Source: Terrihalobacillus insolitus
GTDB lineage: Bacteria; Bacillota; Bacilli; Bacillales; Amphibacillaceae
NCBI RefSeq assembly: GCF_028416575.1
Contig: NZ_JAMQKB010000005.1
Span: 115,376 to 179,375 of the forward strand
DNA length: 64,000 bases
Direction: 5' to 3'
Numbering within the stretch: the first letter of the stretch is position 1; the number at the start of each line of letters is the position of its first letter. Of the stretch, positions 53,059 through 62,130 are shown piece after piece. The notes beneath the pieces are model-generated. The model was given only the letters and a program-made list of their open reading frames with translations, was not told the origin of the DNA and ran no database searches. Position numbers and translations under genes: made by a program.

Positions 53059-54189
53059 ATAGAAATATGGCAAGGCGCTGGGCGCTTACCCTATCCGTTT
53101 ACTTTCCCAGACGTTCTTTATAAGAATGACGAAGGAGAGAGAGAACTTATTTGGAGTCCTAATCACTTTTCAGCAGATAGGTTGCTGAATAAGGAGAAGA
53201 AATTGCAAGAACTTGTTCGGGGAGAAATGGAAGAAGGGCGTAAGTCAATCATTTATGTTCGCGACACTGGTTCTTCTGTAGAAGGTAGAGATGTAAGACC
53301 GAGAATTCAAAAGGTACTTGAAGATATAGGTGCAAAAGTAGCTATACTCGATACTTCTTCTACACAGACAAATAGACGTAGCGAATGGTTAAAAAAGAAA
53401 ATTGAAAGAGAAGGATACGATGTGGTTATCGTTTCGCAAGAACTTGTGAAAGTGGGATTAGATCTCATTTCTACTCCAACATTGATTTTTTATCAATTTA
53501 GCTGGAGTCTTTTCACAATAAACCAAGCTTCCCGTCGTGCATGGAGAATTGGCCAGACGGAAGAATGCCGACTTTATTATATTGCGTATAGAGATTGTTA
53601 CCAGGAGCAAATGGCCCAACTCATTGCAATGAAGAATAAAGCAGCAAGTGCGATTAACGGTGACGTGTCAACAGATGGTTTGAGTGCTATGCTTGGCGAT
53701 GAAGGTGATCTTCAAAGCATGTTAATCAAATCGATTAAAAAGGGAGAAAACCTTAAAGGTTCAACTGAGGAATGGGTTGCTGAAACTTCAGATCGTGCAA
53801 GAGAATTGTTGGCTGGAGTTGGAAAGAAGAAGCCTAAATCCATTAAAGACCAATTTATTGCTTGGGTACGTCAACAAATCCAATCAGAATCAACCAAAAA
53901 TGTTCTTATCAGAAAAGCTGATAGCATTACTGCCAATATTGAGAAGGGTGAAATTGTTGGTTTTAAAGGAGACAATGGCGTACTAGAAATAGATTTGGTA
54001 GAAGCCTTTGGTTTCGATATGGTAGCAGACGGAGCTGTGCTTTCCCATTTGGTAAGTACAGAGAGAAAGCCAGCTGAACCAACTTCGTATAATGCAGCAA
54101 TATTTGAGGTTAAGTCTGAGGAAAAGAAAGCTAAACGGACGAAGAAAGCCCCAGTAAATGGTCAGCTTGCGTTTAACCTTTTTGATTAA
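53059..54189 (+). CDS. SNF2/DEAD-like helicase, exon 2
   Basis: The remaining 376 residues. After the junction the chain reads IEIWQGAGRLPYPFTFPDVL, then helicase motif V-like VVIVSQELVKVGLDLI and motif VI QASRRAWRIGQ, followed by a lysine-rich C-terminal tail. The in-frame ATG-less stretch from 53059 to 53181 shows that the frame is a continuation, not a separate gene. It depends on intron splicing for function. Confidence 0.87.
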   Translation: MEIWQGAGRLPYPFTFPDVLYKNDEGERELIWSPNHFSADRLLNKEKKLQELVRGEMEEGRKSIIYVRDTGSSVEGRDVRPRIQKVLEDIGAKVAILDTSSTQTNRRSEWLKKKIEREGYDVVIVSQELVKVGLDLISTPTLIFYQFSWSLFTINQASRRAWRIGQTEECRLYYIAYRDCYQEQMAQLIAMKNKAASAINGDVSTDGLSAMLGDEGDLQSMLIKSIKKGENLKGSTEEWVAETSDRARELLAGVGKKKPKSIKDQFIAWVRQQIQSESTKNVLIRKADSITANIEKGEIVGFKGDNGVLEIDLVEAFGFDMVADGAVLSHLVSTERKPAEPTSYNAAIFEVKSEEKKAKRTKKAPVNGQLAFNLFD

Positions 54190-54211
54190 TAAAACAGCGG
54201 GAGGAATTTAA

Positions 54212-54976
54212 GTGTATATCTCATTAGTTGAGTTTTTCATAGTGTTTTATTTACTAATTGAACAATATGTATTTGAAAGTATCCAATCTTATCAAACTAA
54301 CAGCGAATCTAAACATTCATTTTTTGAGATGGTTGAACAGTTGGATGTAGAAGATTGTAAAAGTGAACAAGAGGTTCATCCTCTTGTTCCTATCAACAGT
54401 GAGGAAGAGGATGTGAAAGTTGCTCAAGTATCAGAATTAGATGATGGTGCTATGGACCTTCTGACCACTTTGGAATCTGAGTTTTCTATGGATAAGTCTA
54501 CGAATGAAGTAGGTTATCATGGTGAATATATGGAACATTCAGATGCTGATTGTCCTCCGTTATGGATAGAACATGAAATAGATGGATTGATAGTTGAGGA
54601 TGACGACTGTTTATCCATAAATGATATAAATGTTGAGGAACATGTAACAATTCCAGAAACTAAATATGATTATAAAACAGCTAAAATTAAAGAAAAATTA
54701 TATGGGAGTCAGCAATGGATTGTTTCTGTTATTGGGAAAGAAGTATCTTACCTACACGTATCTGATGGTGAAAGAGCATGGATTAACATAGGAATAGATG
54801 AAGCAAGGAAGGTATCAAAAGGTGATGTCTTACTTCTTGATATTAGGAGAGAAGAAAATGGTATTCAAGTTGATCGTTTTATCACGTTAGAAACAAGTGT
54901 GTCAGACGATTATGTAATACCAGATGAAGAAATATATTTAGATAGCGAAAGAAGCGATAGAAGAATTGCTATTTAA
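54212..54976 (+). CDS. Hypothetical acidic protein
   Basis: A 254-residue protein with a GTG start after GGGAGG. The N-terminus is a single hydrophobic helix (VEFFIVFYLLIEQYVF); a long acidic linker leads to a small beta-rich C-terminal domain (WIVSVIGKEVSYLHVSDGERAW, GDVLLLDI). No family recognised. Probably co-transcribed with the helicase. The extended hairpin-rich leader of aimR begins right after it. Confidence 0.65.
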   Translation: MYISLVEFFIVFYLLIEQYVFESIQSYQTNSESKHSFFEMVEQLDVEDCKSEQEVHPLVPINSEEEDVKVAQVSELDDGAMDLLTTLESEFSMDKSTNEVGYHGEYMEHSDADCPPLWIEHEIDGLIVEDDDCLSINDINVEEHVTIPETKYDYKTAKIKEKLYGSQQWIVSVIGKEVSYLHVSDGERAWINIGIDEARKVSKGDVLLLDIRREENGIQVDRFITLETSVSDDYVIPDEEIYLDSERSDRRIAI

Positions 54977-54984
54977 AAAATTTA

Positions 54985-55158
54985 GGGAGCGACATGAAAT
55001 TGTCGCCTCCTTATCAATGGATGGTAGGAAATCTAGTATCCATTGATAAGGCTGTTAGAACTAACTTTCCTCATATTAGGAAAGTTGGCACCCTAGAAGT
55101 GTGATAATCGGGTATTTTTACCTACGACTTTCCCAATACCGAAATCAGTCGTTTTTTG
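54985..55158 (+). promoter_or_regulatory. Hairpin-rich leader or terminator cluster upstream of aimR
   Basis: Four stems in 175 bases: GGGAGCGAC/GTCGCCTCC; CCTTATCAATGGAT (55009-55022)/ATCCATTGATAAGG (55038-55051); AACTTTCC/GGAAAGTT; and ACGACT (55124-55129)/AGTCGT (55147-55152) followed by six T. The last is a terminator for the upstream operon; the others have no obvious role. Confidence 0.7.
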
Positions 55159-55251
55159 GTAAAATTAGTATATTAACTAATTAGCGGTTAATTAAGTACG
55201 TAAAAATCTGATATACAACATAGAGCCTTTTATCTTACATGAGGTGGTGAT

Positions 55252-56427
55252 TTGTTTTTGAGTATACATCTTTTGAACCAAATTTTCGAGGATAAAAGAG
55301 AAAGAAAGATTACCAATAAACAGGTTGCTGAGTATCTAGGGATATCCCCTGGAGCTGTCTCTCAATATTTTAAGGGTATCTATAGGATTGGCTTACCACA
55401 CTTCATGCAGCTAATCACCCTAGTTTACAGTGACTCACCATCGAAAAGGCAAGAAAAGTTCTATGAATTTTGTAAGACTACAGAAAGACCAGAGAACTTA
55501 AGGCTTGCGATGGAGTATTCCCATATGATCGGTGAGACAGATTTTCTCGAATTTCTAGTTAAACAAGAGAAAAATGGAAACAGACCTAACAATGAATGGG
55601 CTGACGTGTATGAAGTTATGGTATCTAGAAGTAAGGGGTATTTTCAAGGGAGAAGGCTTTTACAAGCTACTGAAAAGCTGACGGAGAAACGTAACTTAAA
55701 GACAAAAGAAATGCAAATACTAAATAGTATTATAAAAATGTATGCGTATTTTGAAGAGAAAGAACACAGTAGTATGTTTAAGCTAACAAAAGAGCTTCCA
55801 TTGGAGACAGATTCGATAAAGAATCCTTACATAAAAGAAGCTTTTACAGTTAGGATCTTGGAAATCTATGCGAATGGATATCTTTTTCAAAATGATATTC
55901 AAGCATCCAGGGATATATCATGGGAATTAATTAATAACTATAATCCTAATATGTTTCCGATGTGTGTAGCGGCTGCTTATCATGTGCTAGCCCAATCATA
56001 CATGTTTGAAAGTTACGCTAAGGTAGAACAATTCTTACTTGAAGGGATTTCCGTTCTCAATGAGTTAGACACAGAACGGATTAGAATCCGAAAGAAGGAA
56101 TTAACGAAAACGTTAAGCTTTGCCAAGGTTTATTGGAAGAAAGTACAAAGTGAAGAAGAGATAGATAACCCTAGTGAGTTGGCCCATTTTAAAGCAAGAA
56201 CAGGAAGTTTATACGAGTCTATCCAACTACTAGATAATCTGAAAGAACAGAATGGGTCGCTAACTCCTTTCCAAATTTATTATAAAGGTTTATCCCTGGG
56301 AGATGAGACTATTTTAAAGGATTCGGTTAGAGAATTTAGAAGACAAGGAAATAAGTTTTATTCTCAACTTCCGCTCCTTGAGTTAGAAAGAAGGGGCCAA
56401 GATACCGAATTTATGACTTCATTATGA
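55252..56427 (+). CDS. aimR: AimR-type arbitrium peptide receptor
   Basis: A 391-residue regulator with an N-terminal helix-turn-helix (NKQVAEYLGISPGAVSQYF) and a TPR-like superhelix. From memory of SPbeta AimR, landmarks line up: the AMEYSH region, the NLKTKEM segment and the C-terminal FYSQLPLLELERRGQ against FLIRLPLLELQKMGE. AimR binds a secreted peptide and switches phage or element fate. The paired aimP-like gene follows immediately. TTG start near GAGGTGGTG. Confidence 0.88.
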   Translation: MFLSIHLLNQIFEDKRERKITNKQVAEYLGISPGAVSQYFKGIYRIGLPHFMQLITLVYSDSPSKRQEKFYEFCKTTERPENLRLAMEYSHMIGETDFLEFLVKQEKNGNRPNNEWADVYEVMVSRSKGYFQGRRLLQATEKLTEKRNLKTKEMQILNSIIKMYAYFEEKEHSSMFKLTKELPLETDSIKNPYIKEAFTVRILEIYANGYLFQNDIQASRDISWELINNYNPNMFPMCVAAAYHVLAQSYMFESYAKVEQFLLEGISVLNELDTERIRIRKKELTKTLSFAKVYWKKVQSEEEIDNPSELAHFKARTGSLYESIQLLDNLKEQNGSLTPFQIYYKGLSLGDETILKDSVREFRRQGNKFYSQLPLLELERRGQDTEFMTSL

Positions 56428-56462
56428 TACACTTTTTAAGAATGACTATTAGGAGGGACAGT

Positions 56463-56621
56463 ATGTCAAAGATTAAAAAAGCAACCGCTAGTTTAGTAAT
56501 CGCTGCTGTGTTGGCTATACCTTTCATTGGTATCCAGACAGACACAACTAAAGAATTTGCAGCTCGTGATTCAGGACCAAGCTTCATGTATATGGACCCA
56601 GGTGGCGGGATTGGCAACTAA
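56463..56621 (+). CDS. aimP: AimP-like secreted signal peptide precursor
   Basis: A 52-residue precursor: start at 56463 after AGGAGG, basic N-terminus, signal helix (ASLVIAAVLAIPFIG), and a C-terminal tail ending DPGGGIGN. Arbitrium precursors have this size and release the last about six residues as the signal. The exact mature peptide is inferred. Position 35 bases after aimR is diagnostic. Confidence 0.8.
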   Translation: MSKIKKATASLVIAAVLAIPFIGIQTDTTKEFAARDSGPSFMYMDPGGGIGN

Positions 56622-56643
56622 ATAAGATACTAAGTCTATGTAA

Positions 56644-56731
56644 GAATGACATCACTCTATTAGGGTGGTGTCATTCGTTCTTTACAGAAAAATTTAGCAT
56701 AATACACTTTTGTAAAATGCTAAACTTTTTT
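56644..56731 (+). terminator. Two consecutive terminator hairpins after aimP
   Basis: GAATGACATCAC / GTGGTGTCATTC (56644-56676), weak tail; then TTTAGCAT (56693-56700) / ATGCTAAA (56717-56724) followed by CTTTTTT. The second is the stronger terminator. Confidence 0.8.
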
Positions 56732-56955
56732 ACTACTAAATCTACTGAACCCCTTCAAAAATTAACATTATTTTTCATCTTTTGCCGATAACCTACATGT
56801 TTCGACAAAAAAACGGCATTTTTATAGTACGATAAGTGGAGACACTATCTTAACATAATGTATTTGTAGTAATTTTGTCCTAAATAGTTACATAAGATGA
56901 TAATTTACTACGACAAGTGCTACAATTCCAACTATTAGATAATGAGGTGATCGAT
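56732..56955. other. Intergenic stretch where an AimR target would be expected
   Basis: AT-rich with no gene. In phages the AimR-controlled promoter and aimX lie here. A clear AimR operator could not be identified by eye. Confidence 0.4.
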
Positions 56956-57633
56956 ATGCTTTTAAATGAATCGGGAATTGAAGAACTAATATCAGAAATG
57001 AAAGACAAAAGTTTAAATATAGAATCACTACAATTTAAGTATAGTCCAAAAAAGAATCATCCCTATGCCCTTGTTTATGGAGAAGGGGTTTCTGGGATAG
57101 CTCAAGATGAGGATTATTATATAAATTTTGAAGAAAACATTTTTGCTGCAGAATTCAGTTGGTTTGAACCTCTGTGTAAATTCTTCCGATCTTCTGCCAT
57201 TGATGCGTCCGTTACGGTTTTACCCGACGGTAACTTCGAACAGGAAAAAGTGAAGATTGAAGCAAAACTCGAATTACCTAAAGGTGTAGAGAATGTTCCA
57301 GGATTTTTATATCCGCGATTTAAGCCGTTTGTGCTCTTTTATCCCTATTTAAAAAACATTGAGGTTAAGGGTTTTGAAGGAGTGATCCGTAATGTTATCT
57401 TCTCTTTAGAAATTGACGCCAGAACGGTTACATCAATTTTAAAGGAACCGAATAAGTATAACCGTCAAATGTTGGAGCAATGGTTAGTCATTACTGATAA
57501 ATGCGAGCGTGATAACATAGGAAGAAATAGGTTCGAAAACTCGTTTAAAGTGATTAATGGGAAAATTAATTATGAAGCAAGAACAGAACTGGTATCCAAA
57601 TTCTTCAATATTAGAAGAGGGGAGATTGGATAA
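56956..57633 (+). CDS. Hypothetical protein, start of possible transfer operon
   Basis: A 225-residue soluble protein; start at 56956 is chosen for GAGGTGAT 7 bases upstream. Mixed alpha/beta (FKYSPKKNHPYALVYGEG, FLYPRFKPFVLFYPYL). No family recognised. It overlaps the next gene (TAATG), a membrane protein. Confidence 0.65.
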   Translation: MLLNESGIEELISEMKDKSLNIESLQFKYSPKKNHPYALVYGEGVSGIAQDEDYYINFEENIFAAEFSWFEPLCKFFRSSAIDASVTVLPDGNFEQEKVKIEAKLELPKGVENVPGFLYPRFKPFVLFYPYLKNIEVKGFEGVIRNVIFSLEIDARTVTSILKEPNKYNRQMLEQWLVITDKCERDNIGRNRFENSFKVINGKINYEARTELVSKFFNIRRGEIG

Positions 57634-58229
57634 TGACAGTGGCAAAACTATTAGTGTTTCCAGTTATCATTTTATTTTTTATTATTTTAACTCCTCTTCA
57701 AGCATTGGCAGCAGGAGACAGTCCACTACCTTTTCTTCCTCAAAAGGATGGAACGGAAGGTAAAAGTAAAGACGTTGGTATATTTGCTGAAGAAATAACT
57801 AATTATCTAAATGGACAAGCACCAGAGATATCCTTTACGGTAACAGCCGTTTTTGCAATTATGTTTTTAATCGGGGTTATAAAGATGGGATATGCACTCG
57901 TCACAAAGACTGGTGCTGTACTAAAAGGTTCAACTGGAATCCTTATTGGTATTCCTATATTGGTAATGAGTATAAGGCTGTTTTTTATATTGTTCTTTAC
58001 AACGAGTGGACCGGGTGTTACACTTCTGGTAAGTGTTTTTATGCTTTTATTAACAAAAGCAGGTTTCTTTGCAGCCATTGGAATGGTCCTGGTGGGATTG
58101 GTTATGAGACTCTTCCATAAGTTTCTAAATCATCCAGAGTACGCCAGGTGGAGTAAAAGACTAAACATAGGAGCGGTATGTCTATCCATTCTAACAGCTG
58201 TCATGCCAATGGTTATACAAGGCATATAG
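57633..58229 (+). CDS. Exported membrane protein, possible conjugation component
   Basis: A 198-residue protein with a signal peptide (LLVFPVIILFFIILTPLQALAA), a short external segment, and about four transmembrane helices. The signal plus two-helix arrangement resembles VirB2/TrbC-like pilin or other small T4SS membrane proteins of Gram-positive plasmids, but the family is not certain. Confidence 0.65.
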   Translation: MTVAKLLVFPVIILFFIILTPLQALAAGDSPLPFLPQKDGTEGKSKDVGIFAEEITNYLNGQAPEISFTVTAVFAIMFLIGVIKMGYALVTKTGAVLKGSTGILIGIPILVMSIRLFFILFFTTSGPGVTLLVSVFMLLLTKAGFFAAIGMVLVGLVMRLFHKFLNHPEYARWSKRLNIGAVCLSILTAVMPMVIQGI

Positions 58230-58261
58230 AGACCTTCGCTTATTAAGGGAGGGAACTACAT

Positions 58262-58897
58262 ATGGCATTGCAATTAGTGGTAGATAACACTTTAAATAAA
58301 AAAGAAAGAACTGCACCAACATGTAGGTTGAACTGTGAGTTGTTTGATCCTGTTACAAAAGAATGTGGTATAAATCATGAAATTAACCCGGATGATCCAC
58401 TTCTTGCTGCACGATGTGGGGATATGATTTACAAGGATGAAGATGATGATTCTGTTTATCTGCCTGAAGCGGATGAACAATCCGAAATTGAATATACCCT
58501 TACTGAAGAAGAAGTAGACTTTGAGGACGAAATGATGTTCATGGAATTCAACGGTGATAAGTTTAATGCTGTACAGTCTACTTATCCTGAGCAACCGGAT
58601 TATCCAGCAAGCAGAGATGATGCAATTTGGTATATTTCTCCTTGTGGCGCCTATGGATGTTGGATAGTAAATAAATCACAGAAACGATTTATGGCGGTGA
58701 CCAATGATAAGGTAAAATCAGGCTGGAGTAAAAATGTTTATAAATCTCCGTATCCATTGCATAACCATAATACTGCTTTATCCTTAGCTTCACGAATGGC
58801 GTGGTACGTTGATGAAGAAGGTTATGGCCAGTATGTTATACTAGCTAACGGTAAGATTTCAATGATATCATCGCCAAAACCTTTGGACTGGAAGTAA
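58262..58897 (+). CDS. Hypothetical protein with Cys-rich N-terminus
   Basis: A 211-residue protein. The N-terminus has a C-x3-C-x9-C pattern (TCRLNCELFDPVTKECG) and a later Cys, suggesting a small metal or redox site; an acidic linker and a globular C-terminal domain (DAIWYISPCGAYGCWIVNK) follow. Function unknown. Confidence 0.65.
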   Translation: MALQLVVDNTLNKKERTAPTCRLNCELFDPVTKECGINHEINPDDPLLAARCGDMIYKDEDDDSVYLPEADEQSEIEYTLTEEEVDFEDEMMFMEFNGDKFNAVQSTYPEQPDYPASRDDAIWYISPCGAYGCWIVNKSQKRFMAVTNDKVKSGWSKNVYKSPYPLHNHNTALSLASRMAWYVDEEGYGQYVILANGKISMISSPKPLDWK

Positions 58898-58944
58898 ATA
58901 AAACATTTAAAATCACAAATTAATCCCCAATAGTTATTAGATTT

Positions 58945-59035
58945 TGGTATAATAGTACTAATAACTAAATGACTAAAGGGAACCCCCTATCACGAAACAG
59001 GCAAAGTATGCCTGTGTGGTAGGGGGTTTTTTGCA
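58945..59035 (+). promoter_or_regulatory. Extended -10 promoter and terminated leader
   Basis: TGGTATAAT (58945-58953), then a leader with hairpin CCCCCTA.CAC..CAGGC / GCCTG.GTG.TAGGGGG followed by TTTTTTGCATTTT, 20 bases before the next gene. The tail after the stem resembles modules A-C, but AGCGGGT is absent. Confidence 0.7.
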
Positions 59036-59054
59036 TTTTGAAAGGAGGTAAACC

Positions 59055-59498
59055 ATGGGGTGTATATTAGTAATTGATGAACAAGATAGTTTTAGGGAAG
59101 GGGTCAGAAATTTATTAGAGATTCGATTACCTAGTTACAGCGTGATAGCGTCGGATTTTGAATTAGAGTCATACTCGGATTTAGAAACGATGCCTGATTT
59201 AGTAATAGTAGATCCTTTTTTAAAAGGAGAACTGTCTTTGCCTGTTATTGACTTCTTTATAGATAAAGGAGTAAAGATAGTTTTGTTATCGATGGAAGCC
59301 GATAAGGAGAATATCCTCATTCTCTTAAAGCGGGATATTCAAGGTTTTCTTATGAAAGATATGAGCACTACTGATTTAGTCAATTACACTTACAATATGT
59401 TGTCAGGAGAGCGTTACATTCATCCCTTCGTTGCTAACATTTTACTGGATGAATACCAGGAAAAGAACGAGCCTAATAGAAGTTTGGAAACTGCTTAA
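59055..59498 (+). CDS. Stand-alone receiver (REC) domain protein
   Basis: A 147-residue NarL-type receiver: CILVIDEQDSFREG, phosphoacceptor region PDLVIVDP and KIVLLSMEA, then a helix (VANILLDEYQEK) where the DNA-binding domain should begin. No helix-turn-helix remains, so it acts by protein contact or is a decoy. No kinase is adjacent. AGGAGG site. Confidence 0.82.
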   Translation: MGCILVIDEQDSFREGVRNLLEIRLPSYSVIASDFELESYSDLETMPDLVIVDPFLKGELSLPVIDFFIDKGVKIVLLSMEADKENILILLKRDIQGFLMKDMSTTDLVNYTYNMLSGERYIHPFVANILLDEYQEKNEPNRSLETA

Positions 59499-59595
59499 GG
59501 GTAACCAATTTATAAGAAAGTTTGAATAAATACTTGCTTTTGGTGTAATATGTGGTATATTTGTTATAAAATTACATTGAAAAGGGGTATTTGTT

Positions 59596-59907
59596 ATGAA
59601 AACTATTGCTATCTTTGGTGGATCACAGGAGAAGACCTTTCAAAAAATTGGTGCTAAACATGGGTGTAAAGTGCTTTTTCATGGAGGTAAAACAAGGAAC
59701 GGTGGGAACAAAAAGGAATTTAGAAATATTATCAAAAAGGCAGATGTGATTTGCGTGTTATATGGAGCGGTTGGGCATGTATCAATGGATTGTGTTAAAG
59801 AAATCAGCAAAAAGATGAACAAACAAATAATTTTTCACAAAGGATTCGGTGCATCCGGAGCCATCCAGAAGTGTATGGAAGAATTAGCGATGGAAAACGC
59901 TGCCTAA
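59596..59907 (+). CDS. DUF2325 family protein
   Basis: A 103-residue DUF2325 protein (IAIFGGSQEKTFQKIGAKHG, FHGGKTRNGG, ADVICVLYGAVGH). The family has a Rossmann-like fold and unknown role, with frequent presence on Firmicute plasmids. Ribosome site AAAAGGGG. A promoter with TATATT lies upstream. Confidence 0.85.
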   Translation: MKTIAIFGGSQEKTFQKIGAKHGCKVLFHGGKTRNGGNKKEFRNIIKKADVICVLYGAVGHVSMDCVKEISKKMNKQIIFHKGFGASGAIQKCMEELAMENAA

Positions 59908-59929
59908 TTGAAAGGGAGTGTGATGACAA

Positions 59930-62116
59930 TTGGGGAAGTTCTTGTGTATAGCTGAGAAAAGAAGTCAGGCTATGAAGCTGGCACAACCTTATAAGCATAA
60001 AGATCTAAAGACACACATAGAAATATTTCCTTGTAAAACTTTTCCGCAAGGAGCCATTATTGTGAATGCGGTTGGACATATTTGTGAATTAGCTAATCCA
60101 GCAGAATATAAAAAGGAATGGGGGGGCAGATGGTCTGTTGAGCAGCTTCCAATAGTTCCTGAAGAACATAAATTCATATTGAAAGTCACACCATCTAAGC
60201 GGAAAGTGTTCAATTTGATAAGCAAGTATATTAAAGATTCAACAATTTCAACTGTAGTACATTGCGGTGATATTGCCCGTGAAGGGGAATTACTTATCAT
60301 GGAAATTCTCTTGTTGGCTGGAAATAAGAAGCCTGTAAAACGATTGTGGACCAGTAGCTTGACACCCACTGCAGTTAAGAAGGCATTTGATAATCTTAAA
60401 GATCAAAAAGACACCATGCCATTATATTACGAAGCTCTTGCTAGGCAAAGAGCCGACTGGATAATGGGAATTAATTTCTCTCGTTTGACCACTGTATTAT
60501 TAGAACAGAAGGGTATACAGAGTAATTCCGGTGGTTTTCCTGTGGGTAGAGTAATGACCTCAATTCTAGGTATTATCTATAAACGTGAAATGGAAATAAG
60601 AAATTTTGTCAGTAGACCATATTGGGATGTGTTAGCGGAGTTTTCCTTGGGTGAACAATCATTTATAGGCAAATGGTATAAACCAGGTGCGGACCATATT
60701 TTTAATGAAGAACAAGCCGCTGTATTAGCTGACATATGCAAAGATAATGAAGCGGTAATTTATTCAGTTGAAAAGAAAAAGGAAGAGAATCAACCGCCTC
60801 AATTCTACAACCTTACTCAATTACAACTAGAGGGTAATAAGCGTCTAGGGCTTTCAGCGGCCGAAATCCTGGAGATAGCCCAGTCTTTATATCTGAAGGG
60901 GTTAATAACTTATCCCGCTTCGCCTGTTCACATTACGCGGGAAGAGGCCAAGTTGTTCCCAACAATATTATCCAACTTAAGCAAAATTCCGGAATACAAT
61001 CCATTACTGCCGGTTCCGATTGATGATATATCTTCTAACAAAAGGTACGTCGACGAGAGCAAGACCGATGATCACTTTGCATTATTAGTAACAGAAGAAC
61101 CAGTCAATTTTGAACAATTGACCGACCATGAAAAGGTTATATATGACATGATAGCAAGGTCTGTTATAGCAGCCCACTATCCTAATGCGGTTTATGATAA
61201 GACTGAGATTATTAGTGTGATAGAAGATAAGTTTTCCTTTAAAACGAAAGGCAAACAGTTAGTAGAACCTGGTTGGAAAGTGGTATTTCAGACAGAAGGA
61301 ACACAAGAAAACCAACCAGAAATGGCGCTTCCATCTTTAGAAGAAGGGGACTTGGTGAAAGTAAGAACAGTCGATATAGAACAAGGAATCACCGCTCCAA
61401 AGGCAAGGTTGAATCAAGGATCATTAGTAAAGGTAATGGAAAATGCCTCCGCTTTTATCGAAAAAGACGAAAAACAGGGTTTATCCAAATCCGATTTATC
61501 CCTTGGAACCGTTGCAACTAGAGCAGATATAATTAAAAAGCTCCTGGAAAAAAAGTATATAAGCGTGAAAAAGAATGAGGTTTATATAGAACCAAAGGGA
61601 CAAATTTTAATTAAAGCTTTAGGAGAAAACAGTTATCTTACTTCACCAGTAACAACAGGTAATATGGAAAAGTATCTGGAAATGGTAGGCAAAGGTAAAA
61701 AGGATTACAAGCCATTTGTACAACGCACCATAGACGTTACAAAAGAGTATATAGAAAAAATTAAAGAGGACTCGAAAAACTGGGACTTTACCGAGATAAT
61801 GGAACAATTCCAAAAGGAAGAAACGGTTGGCCCTTGTATTGAGTGTAAAGAGCCCATAGTAGATAAAGGTAATTTTTATGGATGTACTGGATATAACTCA
61901 AGTGGGTGTTCCTTCTCCTTACCAAAAGAAAAAAGTGGAAAGAAACTTTCTCAACATCATATTACCAGTATTCTCGAAAAGGGAACCACTCCACTAATAA
62001 AAGGATTTAAGAAAAGAAATAAAGATGATACTTTTGACGCTTTTCTCGTATGGAACAAGGAAGAGAAACGGTTAAAATTTAATTTTGAAGGTGTACCACC
62101 AAAAAGTAAAAAATAA
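59930..62116 (+). CDS. topB: DNA topoisomerase III
   Basis: A 728-residue type IA topoisomerase. Toprim opening FLCIAEKRSQA, VHCGDIAREGELLIMEI acidic site, active-site region KGLITYPASPV with the catalytic Tyr, and a C-terminal zinc finger (CIECKEPIVDKG ... YGCTGY). The sequence around the active Tyr (TYPASPVHI) differs from the usual TYPRTD. Plasmid-borne TopIII decatenates replicating or transferring DNA. TTG start, GGGAG upstream. Confidence 0.93.
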   Translation: MGKFLCIAEKRSQAMKLAQPYKHKDLKTHIEIFPCKTFPQGAIIVNAVGHICELANPAEYKKEWGGRWSVEQLPIVPEEHKFILKVTPSKRKVFNLISKYIKDSTISTVVHCGDIAREGELLIMEILLLAGNKKPVKRLWTSSLTPTAVKKAFDNLKDQKDTMPLYYEALARQRADWIMGINFSRLTTVLLEQKGIQSNSGGFPVGRVMTSILGIIYKREMEIRNFVSRPYWDVLAEFSLGEQSFIGKWYKPGADHIFNEEQAAVLADICKDNEAVIYSVEKKKEENQPPQFYNLTQLQLEGNKRLGLSAAEILEIAQSLYLKGLITYPASPVHITREEAKLFPTILSNLSKIPEYNPLLPVPIDDISSNKRYVDESKTDDHFALLVTEEPVNFEQLTDHEKVIYDMIARSVIAAHYPNAVYDKTEIISVIEDKFSFKTKGKQLVEPGWKVVFQTEGTQENQPEMALPSLEEGDLVKVRTVDIEQGITAPKARLNQGSLVKVMENASAFIEKDEKQGLSKSDLSLGTVATRADIIKKLLEKKYISVKKNEVYIEPKGQILIKALGENSYLTSPVTTGNMEKYLEMVGKGKKDYKPFVQRTIDVTKEYIEKIKEDSKNWDFTEIMEQFQKEETVGPCIECKEPIVDKGNFYGCTGYNSSGCSFSLPKEKSGKKLSQHHITSILEKGTTPLIKGFKKRNKDDTFDAFLVWNKEEKRLKFNFEGVPPKSKK

Positions 62117-62130
62117 AGGAGGCGTTGAAT

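Noticed and set aside
53182..54189. Independent gene starting at 53182
   Set aside because: The frame is continuous with helicase sequence back to the intron border at 53059, so it is an exon, not a separate gene.
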